From: an uncultured Alphaproteobacteria bacterium
Lineage (GTDB): Bacteria > Pseudomonadota > Alphaproteobacteria > MPNO01 > UBA2964
Assembly: GCA_943787225.1 (NCBI GenBank)
Contig: CALSLP010000005.1
Coordinates: forward strand, 124,001 to 188,000
DNA: 64,000 nucleotides
Direction of reading: 5' to 3'
The position numbers and the translations under genes were made by a program. The notes under the pieces are model-generated. The model was given only the letters and a program-made list of their open reading frames with translations, was not told where the DNA came from and searched no databases. Shown here in pieces: positions 1 to 9,001 of this stretch. Position 1 is the first letter of the stretch, and each line of letters begins with the position of its first letter.

Positions 1-387
1 GTTCCTGTTGGGGCGGTTATTGTGGATACTCAGAGTAATCAAATTCTCGCTACCGCTGGTAACCGAACTGAAGAGTTGCGGGATGCGACGGCCCATGCAG
101 AAATGTTGGTTTTGCAAGAGGCGGCTAAAACTTACGGTGGGACACGGCTGGTCGATTGTGATCTGTATGTCACGCTGGAGCCCTGCGCCATGTGTGCTGC
201 GGCTATTTCCATGGCACGGATCCGGCGCCTGTACTTTGGTGCATCAGATCCCAAGAGTGGCGGAGTCGAGAGCGGGCCGCGATTCTTTAGTCAGCCGACT
301 TGCCACCATCGTCCGGATGTCTATGGTGGCATTGATGAGCTGCGGTCCCGGCGTATGTTGCAGGACTTTTTTGAAGTACGGCGCTAA
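1..387 (+). CDS. tadA: tRNA-specific adenosine deaminase TadA (5' end outside window)
   Basis: This is the 3' part of a zinc-dependent nucleoside deaminase. It is read in frame from the first base of the window and stops at 385-387. TadA converts the wobble adenosine of tRNA-Arg(ACG) to inosine. The visible signature is a His-Ala-Glu motif (ligand plus proton shuttle) followed by Pro-Cys-Ala-Met-Cys, which supplies the two cysteine zinc ligands. The C-terminal FF motif near the end is also typical. Only the N-terminal 20-25 residues are missing. Another cytidine/guanine deaminase of the same fold cannot be fully excluded, but the spacing of the motifs and the C-terminus fit TadA best. Confidence 0.88.
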   Translation, partial: VPVGAVIVDTQSNQILATAGNRTEELRDATAHAEMLVLQEAAKTYGGTRLVDCDLYVTLEPCAMCAAAISMARIRRLYFGASDPKSGGVESGPRFFSQPTCHHRPDVYGGIDELRSRRMLQDFFEVRR

Positions 388-435
388 CCGGGTAGACTAT
401 CCAGACAGCGAATAGGGTAATTCGGTTCTGGGTTG

Positions 436-2346
436 ATGGCTAATGTAGCGATGGGTAGTGAACTTGTAGACCGTGGAGGTCAAACTCTATCTCGGCGTAT
501 CGTTCGTTCGATTGTCGTCGCCGGATTTATCGTCATAAGCGCCGCTATACTTTGGTTTACCTATTATTGGTCCCAGAAAGATCGCTCTTGAGGAAATCCG
601 TGAGCGCAGCGGACATACGCTCAATCTGGTGGTTACAAATCTTCAGAGTGAGCTGTCCAAATTTCAGTATCAACCGGCGTTATTGGCGAATAGTCGGTTG
701 TTCCAATCTGTACTGCTTGATCCGGCTACTGGCCCGCAGCTTGATAGTCTGAACCGCGAGCTTGAGCGCATTAATTTTTTATCCGGTGCTTTAGACACAT
801 TTCTGGTCAATAAATCGGGAACTGTGGTCGCATCCAGCAATTGGGCATCGAACAGGTCTCTGGTCGGTTTTTTTGTTGGTGCGCAACCTACTTTCAATCG
901 GCCATGCATGGCGGTCTAGGCCGGTACCATGCCATTTCCGGCCCGCCAGATGCTGGGGAAATGAGCTATTTCTTTTCACATCCAATTCGAGACGGTGATC
1001 GTCAAGTTGGCGTCGTTGTAATTCGCTTGCGGCTCGGCAGTCTGGAGGAACGTTGGTTGTCACCAGATCATGAAACACTGGTTGTTGATGAGGCGGGCAT
1101 CATTTTTATGAGCACGCGCTCTGATTGGCAGTTCCGGACAATAAAACCTCTGAGTTCAGCGATAGTGGCGAAGCTCAAACGACTGCACCAATATGGAGGC
1201 CGGGTCTACACCGAGCTCCCTATGTTGGCTCAGCAAAACAACAATATTATTGAACTCACGCGCGATATTGTCTCTGCCAATCCGAATACATCAAGTAATG
1301 CGGCTAGACAATTTCTTTACCAGCACAAGGCGATGCCTACGGCGGGATGGCGTGTCATCATTCTGTCCCGGCTAGATGCCGTTGGCACCCAAACCAACAT
1401 TGCGTTGGTAATCGTGAGCTTTGTGCTCGTCAGTGCGCTCTTACTTTTGGCCGTCCGTCACCAGAGAAAATTAAGGCTTCAGGAGCGCATTTTTCTACAG
1501 GAAGCAGCGCGGGCCAATTTGGAAGAGCAGGTTGATCAGCGGACGGAGGCTCTGACCTCGGCAAACCGACGTCTGAGGAACGAGATCATTGAACGCCATC
1601 GGGCGGAAGAAGAGCTCCACAAGACCCAAGAAGAACTCGTGCAATCTGCAAAACTTGCGGCGCTCGGTCAAATGTCTGTCGGTCTTAGCCATGAGTTGAA
1701 TCAACCTCTCGCTGCAATCAGATCATATTCAGATAATGCGCGGACCTTTCTTGAAAGGGCATTGCCCGAATCAGTTCAGTCGAATTTGGAGGGCATTTCT
1801 GAGCTCACTGAGCGCATGGCGAGGATTATTCGCAATCTTCGAACCTATGCCCGCGGTGAGGCGGTCGAAAGCCGACCGACATCCTTGCGGGTCTCGCTTG
1901 ATGAAGCTCTTAATTTGCTGGAAGTGCGGTTTCGAGAGGAAGCCGTGGAACTGGATGCAAACCTGCCGGACCCCTCTCTTCAAGTTGTTGGTGGCACGGT
2001 GCGGCTTCAGCAAGTCTTTGTGAATTTGATATCGAACGGTATCGACGCGATGAAGGGTCGTGATACGCGTAGATTAAGTATTTCCGTTGTTGAGACTGAT
2101 ACGCAAGTAGAGGTTTCCATAACAGATACCGGCGCTGGCATTAATCATGAAGATCGTGCCAATATTTTTGATCCGTTTTATTCGACCAAAGGGGTTGGTG
2201 AAGGGACGGGGCTGGGTTTGTCGATTTCCTACGGTATTATCAATCAATTTGGTGGCCAAATTAAGACCCATAACGGGTCAGATGGCGGCGCCGTGTTCAC
2301 CGTTTTTCTAAAAAAGGTGCAACCAGAGGAGACAGCTAAAGCATGA
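436..2346 (+). CDS. dctB: C4-dicarboxylate sensor histidine kinase DctB (frame broken twice)
   Basis: Membrane sensor kinase that would phosphorylate DctD in response to C4-dicarboxylates. Order: TM1 (about residues 20-42), periplasmic PDC/dCache sensor region, TM2 just before a coiled coil, HisKA box (GLSHELNQPLAAIRSYSDN), HATPase with N box, DTGAGI and GTGLGLS. The reading frame changes twice. At about 577-590 one base appears extra, because the frame from ATG 436 would otherwise stop at 589-591. At about 868-889 one base appears missing. The net length is a multiple of three and gives about 636 residues, normal for DctB. The dctD start overlaps the stop (ATGA), so the two are co-translated. 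Either a recent pseudogene or sequence errors; I favour errors because the rest is intact. Confidence 0.82.
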
Positions 2347-3701
2347 CAGCCAATGTTTTCTTCGTAGATGACGAAAAACACCTGCGAACGGCGTGTAGCC
2401 AGGCATTGGAGCTTGCTGGTTTCGAGGTCGATAGCTTCGCCTCTGCCGAGGGGGTGGTGGACGGTATCGATACTGACTGGCCCGGCGTTCTGGTCTCTGA
2501 TATCCGCATGGCAGGAACCGATGGCTTGGACCTTATGGCGGCGGCTCTCGAGATTGATCCTGATTTACCAGTCATTCTGATTACCGGACATGGCGACGTG
2601 CCAATGGCGGTCAAGGCGATGCGCGATGGGGCTTACGATTTTATCGAAAAACCGTTTGCGTCTGACGTGCTCGTCGATGCTGTGCGCCGTGGATTGGATA
2701 AGAGAAATCTTATCCTTGAAAATCGACAGTTACGCGAGGCCCTAACCAAAGGAACGCGACTCGAAAACCGACTCGTCGGTCAGTCGCTTGGCGCGATAAA
2801 ATTACGGGAACAAATTACGCAATTTGCGGCTGTGAATGCCGATGTATTGGTCATCGGAGAAACAGGTACTGGTAAGGAACAGGTAGCGCAGGCGCTTCAT
2901 GAATTAAGTGGGCGCCGGGAACAGCATTTCGTTCCGGTTAATTGTGGTGCGCTGCCTGAAACGATGATTGAGAGTGAACTGTTCGGTCATGAGAAGGGCG
3001 CGTTTACGGGTGCCGACCAGATGCGGATTGGCAAGTTTGAATATGCAGAAGGTGGCACGGTTTTTCTCGATGAGATCGAAAGCATGCCGCTTGATATACA
3101 GGTCCGTCTGTTACGGGTGCTGGAGGAGCGTAAGATTGTTCATCTGGGGTCGAATACCGAGATCCCTTTTAACGTCCGTATCATTGCCGCCAGTAAGACG
3201 GACCTTCGCGATGCTGTGAGTGCCGGGAGTTTTCGGGACGACCTGTATTACCGTCTCAATGTTTTAACGGTGTCTATCCCGCCACTTCGAGATCGGCTTG
3301 ATGATATCCCATTGCTCGTTACGCATTTTATCAATCAGGAAGGTGTCCAATTTGACCGGGCGGTTGACGATGTACCATTGCCTGAGATGAAGCCTCTTAT
3401 GTTATATGACTGGCCTGGAAATGTCCGAGAACTTCGAAACTGCGTACGACGTTATGTTCTCGGACAGGCGATTGAACTAGGGCGACCTGACAATGGTGAA
3501 AAGGTGGCGGAGTTGAATGGTCAGCCGCTTTCTACCCAACTTGCGGCGCTTGAAAAAAAGATTTTGCAGGAAACACTGCAAAAGCATGGTGGGCGGTTAA
3601 AATCGACCTATGAAGAGCTCGGTGTCTCCAGAAAAACTCTATACGACAAGCTCAAGAAATACCGGCTTGGAAATCTTGATAATGAAATTGGTGAGGATTA
3701 A
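2343..3701 (+). CDS. dctD: C4-dicarboxylate response regulator DctD (sigma-54 activator)
   Basis: NtrC-family transcriptional activator of 452 residues. The receiver domain has acidic residues D9-D10, phospho-acceptor D53 and K103. The AAA+ domain has Walker A GETGTGKE at 172-179 and the sigma-54 contact loop GAFTGA at 219-224. A Fis-type helix-turn-helix lies in the last 45 residues. It should be phosphorylated by DctB and drive a -24/-12 promoter, and such a promoter lies upstream of dctP at 4527-4542. The start overlaps the dctB stop by four bases. The receiver, ATPase and DNA-binding parts are all complete. Confidence 0.93.
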   Translation: MTANVFFVDDEKHLRTACSQALELAGFEVDSFASAEGVVDGIDTDWPGVLVSDIRMAGTDGLDLMAAALEIDPDLPVILITGHGDVPMAVKAMRDGAYDFIEKPFASDVLVDAVRRGLDKRNLILENRQLREALTKGTRLENRLVGQSLGAIKLREQITQFAAVNADVLVIGETGTGKEQVAQALHELSGRREQHFVPVNCGALPETMIESELFGHEKGAFTGADQMRIGKFEYAEGGTVFLDEIESMPLDIQVRLLRVLEERKIVHLGSNTEIPFNVRIIAASKTDLRDAVSAGSFRDDLYYRLNVLTVSIPPLRDRLDDIPLLVTHFINQEGVQFDRAVDDVPLPEMKPLMLYDWPGNVRELRNCVRRYVLGQAIELGRPDNGEKVAELNGQPLSTQLAALEKKILQETLQKHGGRLKSTYEELGVSRKTLYDKLKKYRLGNLDNEIGED

Positions 3702-3712
3702 ACCTCGCCCAA

Positions 3713-4309
3713 TTAGCGCAGTTCATGCGGGATCAATGTCGGCCCGTCATTGAGCTTCACCTCACCCGTTTCCTGATTGTAGCTCCGTTGTTTGAAAGTA
3801 CCGGCTTTTTGCGCACGGACGATAAAGGCCATGCTGTTTTCGGGGCCACCATGTTCCTGATGGATGTTGCCGGGGGGGACGGCGTCCACGTCGCCAGGTC
3901 CAATATTGTGGCATCCTATCTGTTTGAGATGTGCTGGCCCGGTGTCTCGGGGGGCATTGTCGGATCGTTCATAGCGATACATGGTCTCGTGACCTTCGAT
4001 GAGCCCGTAGAGGGTCCATACATCACCATGATCGTGAACACTGGTTACAGAATTTGCTTTCCGCACAGTCGCATTGAAAACGAAGCCATAATCCGGGTCT
4101 TCATAGAACAGGAGGTTTTTCACTTTCGGCGCGCCTTCGACCGTAAGAGGCCAGGTCTTGGAGCTCTCTTTTAGGGTTGGGTCTGCCAGCAGCGGCCCCA
4201 TTGCGTCTTTGATCTTCGACCAGAGTATATCGGGGTCGAGGTCTTGTGCGTATAACGCCCGAATTTCATCGACGAAACGGCGCGCGGCGGGGAGTTGCGG
4301 CTTTTCCAT
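3713..4309 (-). CDS. Cupin protein of the cysteine dioxygenase-like type
   Basis: Predicted soluble 198-residue cupin. The candidate metal ligands are His92 and His94 in a HDHG motif and His150 after a PGDVDAVPPG turn. That is the three-histidine arrangement of thiol dioxygenases such as cysteine or 3-mercaptopropionate dioxygenase. The ATG at 4309 is preferred over 4372 because GGAGG lies seven bases upstream of it and the upstream extension is not family-like. It is transcribed away from dctP, so the regulatory region 4310-4616 is shared. Substrate is unknown; a thiol carboxylate would be a reasonable guess only from the fold. Confidence 0.7.
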   Translation of the reverse strand: MEKPQLPAARRFVDEIRALYAQDLDPDILWSKIKDAMGPLLADPTLKESSKTWPLTVEGAPKVKNLLFYEDPDYGFVFNATVRKANSVTSVHDHGDVWTLYGLIEGHETMYRYERSDNAPRDTGPAHLKQIGCHNIGPGDVDAVPPGNIHQEHGGPENSMAFIVRAQKAGTFKQRSYNQETGEVKLNDGPTLIPHELR

Positions 4310-4392
4310 TACGAGACCTCCATGTAACCGGTAATATTTTGCCATTTCTGACGAAGAGTATCCAGTTGTCAAATGGCTGTTATTGGGTCGTT

Positions 4393-4431
4393 TATTCTAC
4401 ATCGAACACGTTTGATGAGTGATATTCTACA
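4393..4431. promoter_or_regulatory. Direct repeat TATTCTACA, candidate activator (DctD) site
   Basis: The nine bases TATTCTACA occur at 4393-4401 and again at 4423-4431. Start-to-start spacing is 30 bp, close to three helical turns. The pair lies about 95-135 bp upstream of the sigma-54 promoter, where enhancer-binding proteins usually bind. Assignment to DctD is inference; the sequence does not look like the palindromic rhizobial DctD sites as I remember them. The remainder of 4310-4616 contains no gene that I can see. Confidence 0.4.
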
Positions 4432-4526
4432 CATGTGATATCGATGAACTGTAAAACACCGATGACGAATTCACTTAACTCATTGAAACTGCCTTTGAAA
4501 AAGAAAACGTTCGCGGTGGAAAAAAC

Positions 4527-4542
4527 TGGCATGATTGTTGCA
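4527..4542 (+). promoter_or_regulatory. Sigma-54 (-24/-12) promoter of dctPQM
   Basis: TGGCATGATTGTTGCA matches the RpoN consensus TGGCACG-N4-TTGCA at all positions but one. It has the invariant GG and GC dinucleotides ten bases apart. It lies 75 bp upstream of the dctP start, in the correct orientation, and the sigma-54 activator gene dctD is next door. This is the expected architecture of a DctBD-controlled transporter. Confidence 0.85.
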
Positions 4543-4616
4543 TAGCGTAAGCGCCACAACAGAATAGGCCGGATAGCGGCTGACATACGAAATTTCAACA
4601 ATAGGAAGGTTGATCA

Positions 4617-5621
4617 ATGAAAAAGATTATTATGGGAGTTGCGGCACTAGCTGCTGTATCGAGTTTTTCGACGACCGCATTTGCAAAATGCGACCCGGGC
4701 GAAATTGTGATCAAGTTCAGTCATGTAACCAATACGGATAAGCATCCGAAAGGCATTGCTGCGACGTTGCTGGAGAAGCGCATCAACAGCGAAATGCAGG
4801 GTAAGGCCTGTATGAAGGTCTATCCAAATTCAAGCCTTTATGATGACAATAAGGTTCTTGAAGCATTGCTGCAGGGTGACGTGCAGCTTGCAGCGCCATC
4901 ATTGTCCAAGTTTGAGAAGTTTACCAAGAAGTTCCGGATTTTTGATCTGCCCTTTATGTTCCAGGACATAAATTCAGTCGACCGTTTCCAGAATTCGAAG
5001 GCTGGCCAAGCACTTAAAAATTCGATGACACGGCGTGGTCTTAAAGGATTGGCCTTCTGGCATAATGGCATGAAACAGCTGTCGGCCAGCAAACCCCTAG
5101 TCAATCCGTCTGATGCCGCTGGTCTCAAATTCCGCGTGCAGCCATCTGATGTGCTGGTTGCGCAGTTCAAGCAGCTTGGCTCCAACCCACAAAAGATGGC
5201 GTTTAAAGAAGTTTACGGCGCTTTACAGACCAAGGTTGTTGATGGTCAGGAGAACACCTGGTCGAACATTTATGGCAAAAAATTCTTTGAAGTTCAGGAT
5301 GGTGTGACTGAAACAAACCATGGCGTCATTGATTACCTGGTTGTCACGTCAACTGATTGGCTGAAGGGATTGCCGAAGGGTGTTCGCAATCAATTCACGA
5401 CGATCCTTACAGAAGTTACGGAGCTTCGTAATAAGGAATCCTATAACGTGAACCAGACGAACAAGAAAAAGATTCTTGCGGCTGGCGGCAAAGTGCGGAC
5501 CTTGTCTGCAGCGCAGCGTGCTGCATGGGTTAAGGCGCTTCGTCCGGTCTGGGACAAGTTTGAAGGTGATGTCGGTGCCGATATGATTAAAGCGGCGCAG
5601 AATGCTAATGCAGGAAGTTAA
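4617..5621 (+). CDS. dctP: TRAP transporter C4-dicarboxylate substrate-binding protein DctP
   Basis: Periplasmic solute-binding protein of 334 residues that delivers dicarboxylate to DctQM. A signal peptide ending near Thr-Ala-Phe-Ala (residue 23) precedes the mature domain. The family features are visible: an FSHV...HPKG start, an LPFMF segment, the ligand-binding Arg in the GLKFRVQPSD stretch, and a QENTWSNIY segment. An AGGAAGG ribosome site is just upstream. First gene of dctPQM, expressed from the sigma-54 promoter at 4527. Confidence 0.93.
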   Translation: MKKIIMGVAALAAVSSFSTTAFAKCDPGEIVIKFSHVTNTDKHPKGIAATLLEKRINSEMQGKACMKVYPNSSLYDDNKVLEALLQGDVQLAAPSLSKFEKFTKKFRIFDLPFMFQDINSVDRFQNSKAGQALKNSMTRRGLKGLAFWHNGMKQLSASKPLVNPSDAAGLKFRVQPSDVLVAQFKQLGSNPQKMAFKEVYGALQTKVVDGQENTWSNIYGKKFFEVQDGVTETNHGVIDYLVVTSTDWLKGLPKGVRNQFTTILTEVTELRNKESYNVNQTNKKKILAAGGKVRTLSAAQRAAWVKALRPVWDKFEGDVGADMIKAAQNANAGS

Positions 5622-5651
5622 GTCGATTACGAGATTGTACGTCGTCTAAGG

Positions 5652-5684
5652 AAATGCGGTCGGCGGAAGCTGGCCGCATTTTTG
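5652..5684 (+). terminator. Stem-loop between dctP and dctQ (attenuator)
   Basis: Inverted repeat AAATGCGG (5652-5659) and CCGCATTT (5674-5681) with the T-run adjoining the second arm. A second small hairpin, CCGC-AAAA-GCGG, follows at 5696-5707. Such intercistronic hairpins after a binding-protein gene usually lower downstream expression or protect the dctP message, giving more DctP than permease. Confidence 0.6.
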
Positions 5685-5730
5685 CAATAATAAAGCCGCA
5701 AAAGCGGTTGGTCGGGGCAGGAAGGTTCAT

Positions 5731-6366
5731 ATGGCGGAGAATGTGTCAAAAAACACGGGGTGGGGAGATCAACTTGAAGAATCTCTAATCGCCATTTTCC
5801 TCGGGCTGATGACCGTCATCACTTTCGCCAATGTCATCGCCCGCTATGTCTTCAATGACAATATTTTATGGGCCGTAGAAGCAACGGTCTTTTTATTCGC
5901 CTGGATGGTGCTGCTCGGTGCCAGCTATGGGGTAAAGAAATCTCTGCACCTCGGTGTCGATATCGTCGTCGCGAAGATGTCTCCTGCCGGCAAAAGAATT
6001 ATGGGGTTATGTGCTGCTGCCGCTTGTCTGGCGTTTGCGTTGCTCCTGTTGAAAGGGGGATGGGATTATTGGTACCCCTTTGCAACAAAGCGGGCTTTTC
6101 TTGAGACCAACGATGTTCCGATGCCAGATTTTCTTCAATTCATCGCGATTTGGCTGAATGAAGGAGAAAAATATGAAAAAATTCCGCGGTTTATCCCCTA
6201 TGCCGTCTTGCCGCTCAGTATGGCGCTTCTCACCTGGCGGTTTTGTCAGGCTGGTTGGCGTATCTGGAAGGGCGATCAAGAGATTTTGATAGCGTCGCAT
6301 GAGGCAGAAGAACTCTTGCAGGAAGTCGAAGCAAGCCGCAACGACGACACGAAGCAGGAGGGCTGA
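5731..6366 (+). CDS. dctQ: TRAP transporter small permease DctQ
   Basis: Inner-membrane small subunit of 211 residues with four predicted hydrophobic segments. The family motif NVIARYVFN lies after the first helix and the second helix begins with a WAVEATVFLFAWM segment. A charged C-terminal tail of about 30 residues ends the protein. It pairs with the DctM protein encoded 3 bp downstream. The loop between helices 3 and 4 is longer than in minimal DctQ proteins, as in other large-type DctQ subunits. Confidence 0.9.
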   Translation: MAENVSKNTGWGDQLEESLIAIFLGLMTVITFANVIARYVFNDNILWAVEATVFLFAWMVLLGASYGVKKSLHLGVDIVVAKMSPAGKRIMGLCAAAACLAFALLLLKGGWDYWYPFATKRAFLETNDVPMPDFLQFIAIWLNEGEKYEKIPRFIPYAVLPLSMALLTWRFCQAGWRIWKGDQEILIASHEAEELLQEVEASRNDDTKQEG

Positions 6367-6369
6367 CCA

Positions 6370-7734
6370 ATGGAAGTGGCTATTCTGTTTGGATTAGTAA
6401 TTGGGTTAATGGCGATTGGTGTACCGGTCGCTGTTTCATTGGGACTATCGAGCATTGTCTTTTTGTTGATGTTCTCGGACGGTTCTCTCGTATCGATTTC
6501 ACAGACTTTGTTTTCAGCCTTTGACGGGCATTACACCTTGCTCGCCATCCCGTTCTTCATCCTGGCATCGACTTTTATGTCTACAGGTGGTGTCGCGCGC
6601 CGGATCATCCGGTTTGCCATTGCGCTTGTCGGCCATATGCCGGGCGGCCTTGCCATTGCCTCTGTTGTTGCCTGTATGATGTTTGCGGCTTTGTCTGGCT
6701 CGTCGCCGGCAACAGTCGTGGCGATCGGCTCTATTGTCATCGCCGGTATGCGCGAGGTTGGATATACAAGAGAGTTCGCAGCAGGGGTCATTTGTAACGC
6801 CGGGACATTGGGCATCCTTATTCCACCGTCGATCGTGATGGTGGTCTACGCCGCGGCAACCGATGTTTCGGTCGGTCGAATGTTTCTTGCCGGGGTGATT
6901 CCGGGTTTGATCGCTGGTTTGATGCTCATCATGGGTATTTACGCGACCGCCCGTTTCAAAGGCCTGCCGTCACAGCCCTGGGCTGGGTGGGGTGAATTGT
7001 GGGTGTCGTCGCGAGATGCTTTCTGGGGCTTGCTGCTTATCGTCATCATTCTTGGTGGCATATATGGGGGTATCTTTACACCGACGGAGGCCGCTGCTGT
7101 CGCCGCGATTTATGCCTTCCTGATCTCTAATTTTATTTATCGCGATATGGGACCTTTCGCGCGCGCCGGCAAAGGGGGCCTGATGATCGTCAGCCGTGCG
7201 GTCTCTGCCCTATGGCACCCTGACACGAAAAAATCTCTGTTTGAGGCCGGCAAGCTGACCATCATGCTGATGTTCATCATTGCGAACGCTTTGATCTTGA
7301 AGCATGTGCTGACGGAAGAGAGAATTCCGCAAGCCATTGCCGAAACAATGCTCGCAATAGGTTTCGGCCCAATTGTGTTTTTGATCGTGGTCAACGTGAT
7401 GCTGTTGATTGGGGGGCAGTTCATGGAACCCTCGGGATTGCTGATTATCGTGGCCCCGCTGGTTTTTCCAATCGCCATGCAGCTCGGAATTGATCCAATT
7501 CACCTCGGTATCATTATGGTCGTGAATATGGAGATCGGTATGATCACGCCGCCGGTAGGGTTGAACCTGTTTGTGACAGCGGGCGTAGCGCAAATGTCGG
7601 TTCTTGGCGTTGTCAAAGCAGCGCTCCCATGGGTCGGGATTATGTTTGTCTTCTTGATCCTTGTGACTTATGTCCCCTGGATATCGACAGTATTGCCGAC
7701 AGCTCTAATGGGCCCCGAAATTATCACGAAATAA
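6370..7734 (+). CDS. dctM: TRAP transporter large permease DctM
   Basis: Sodium- or proton-coupled transporter subunit of 454 residues with about 12 membrane helices. Characteristic stretches are the N-terminal GVPVAVSLGL helix, the ALSGSSPATVVAIG segment, GILIPPSIVMVVY, and the C-terminal repeat ending in GMITPPVGLNLF. Together with DctPQ it imports succinate, fumarate or malate. Last gene of the sigma-54-driven operon. Confidence 0.93.
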   Translation: MEVAILFGLVIGLMAIGVPVAVSLGLSSIVFLLMFSDGSLVSISQTLFSAFDGHYTLLAIPFFILASTFMSTGGVARRIIRFAIALVGHMPGGLAIASVVACMMFAALSGSSPATVVAIGSIVIAGMREVGYTREFAAGVICNAGTLGILIPPSIVMVVYAAATDVSVGRMFLAGVIPGLIAGLMLIMGIYATARFKGLPSQPWAGWGELWVSSRDAFWGLLLIVIILGGIYGGIFTPTEAAAVAAIYAFLISNFIYRDMGPFARAGKGGLMIVSRAVSALWHPDTKKSLFEAGKLTIMLMFIIANALILKHVLTEERIPQAIAETMLAIGFGPIVFLIVVNVMLLIGGQFMEPSGLLIIVAPLVFPIAMQLGIDPIHLGIIMVVNMEIGMITPPVGLNLFVTAGVAQMSVLGVVKAALPWVGIMFVFLILVTYVPWISTVLPTALMGPEIITK

Positions 7735-7820
7735 TTTATTGGCGGCATCGACCACCATCACTATGTTTACGGTCAAGCGAGTTTGACGCATTAAAGCTTA
7801 TAAAAAATTACGGGGTTAAC

Positions 7821-8384
7821 ATGCTGTGTAAAAAGCTTCGGGTGGCTTTCGCCCTGATCGCTATTTCTTTTGGTTTGTCTTCGTTTCTCTCTGTAGAAGC
7901 AGTCGCGCAGCGCGTTCCGGCTACCCCTCCAGCTGAACCTGCTGGCAAGCAATTGCCCAGGGTCGGGGAACAAATTGGTGACTGGACTTTTCAGTGTCAG
8001 GCGTTAACCGCTAGCGATACGCGGTGTTCCATTTCTCAGGTGGTGTTTAATCCGCAGAAGAAACCCGTTGTTCGTGCAACCTTTCTGCCCCTCGGAAAGA
8101 ATAAAAAATTGGGGTTGGTGGTTCTTGCCCCCCTCGGAATGTTTTTAGGCACGGGGATCGCAGGTAAAATAGATGAAGGCAAACAGTTTAACTTCATTCT
8201 GCAACATTGCGGAAAACAAGGTTGCCGAGCGGCGATCCAGGTTTCAGATAAGATGAAGTCAGCCCTCCAGAAAGGGAGCCGCTTGGCGTTGGCCTTTAAA
8301 ATGAGAGCGAATGCGAAAGCCGTCCTGGTTCCAATTTCTCTAAAGGGTTTCACCAAGGCGTTGAATGCCCTGAAAATAAAATAG
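7821..8384 (+). CDS. Invasion-associated locus B (IalB) family secreted protein
   Basis: 187-residue exported protein. A signal peptide ends after Val-Ala-Gln near residue 30, followed by a Pro-rich linker and then the IalB-type domain beginning with a GDWTFQCQ motif. Paired cysteines (Cys in FQCQ, the TRCSIS motif, and QHCGKQGC) fit the disulfides of this family. The open frame extends back to 7629 inside dctM, but the ATG at 7821 directly precedes the signal peptide and is chosen. Role in this organism unknown; despite the name, the family is widespread in free-living alphaproteobacteria. Confidence 0.78.
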   Translation: MLCKKLRVAFALIAISFGLSSFLSVEAVAQRVPATPPAEPAGKQLPRVGEQIGDWTFQCQALTASDTRCSISQVVFNPQKKPVVRATFLPLGKNKKLGLVVLAPLGMFLGTGIAGKIDEGKQFNFILQHCGKQGCRAAIQVSDKMKSALQKGSRLALAFKMRANAKAVLVPISLKGFTKALNALKIK

Positions 8385-8505
8385 GCGCTGCAATCCAGGT
8401 TGCGGGTAGCGCTGTTTAATCAAGGTTTTATTTACGCTAATTGTTCACGGGAAATTTAGGTCTCGGGTGCACTTTTGCTATACATGGCAATCGCTGGAGT
8501 GGGAC

Positions 8506-8985
8506 ATGAAATTTCTAACGGCACTGGTCGCTCTATTTTGCTTCATCGCGTTTACCCCCGTTGGCGCTATTGCTGCCGAGGAAACCGAAGAACAGATTAA
8601 GGCCTGGAAAAAGGCTGAAGCGGAAGCCAATCAAAAACACGAGTTGTCGGTTTTCAGTTATCTGAATCCAGTTCGGGGGCGTATTCATTCCCGACGACGT
8701 CCTGTTCTTATCACGTTGAACATAAAAGGGGTCGAGGCGTTAAGTCACTTTTGCCTACAGAAACCCTTGATCGGGGAGACCGTCTTGAAAGTTCTTGGCT
8801 GGGGCACGCCGCCGAACCTCAAAGATAAAAAGGTGTTCGAAAGCAAGAAACAGTCCCTTTATCGTGCATTTGCAAATGTACTGCCTGAAAAATCTCTGAC
8901 AGGGGTTTCTCTGAAGCTTGGAGATAATGTTGCTGAGTTTGGCAAACAGCTGCATGGCACCACACAAGCTTGTGGTGGCAAATAA
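8506..8985 (+). CDS. Hypothetical secreted protein
   Basis: 159-residue protein not recognised. A clear signal peptide (MKFLTALVALFCFIAF...) ends near Ile-Ala-Ala at residue 25. A charged Glu/Lys-rich helix and a basic segment with two cysteines (SHFCLQKP and TQACGGK near the C-terminus) follow. The ATG at 8506 has GGAGTGGG upstream and is preferred over 8467. It follows the IalB-like gene in the same direction after about 120 bp, so a shared envelope role is possible. Confidence 0.65.
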   Translation: MKFLTALVALFCFIAFTPVGAIAAEETEEQIKAWKKAEAEANQKHELSVFSYLNPVRGRIHSRRRPVLITLNIKGVEALSHFCLQKPLIGETVLKVLGWGTPPNLKDKKVFESKKQSLYRAFANVLPEKSLTGVSLKLGDNVAEFGKQLHGTTQACGGK

Positions 8986-9001
8986 CCTGCTGACGAATGG
9001 G

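Noticed and set aside
577..592. Programmed +1 frameshift in dctB, because TCT-TGA resembles the prfB shift site
   Set aside because: No Shine-Dalgarno-like stimulator is seen at the right distance, a second break of opposite sign follows at about 880, and DctB proteins are not known to use recoding.
3725..4174. Open frame opposite the cupin gene
   Set aside because: Antisense shadow; the cupin has motifs and a strong ribosome site.
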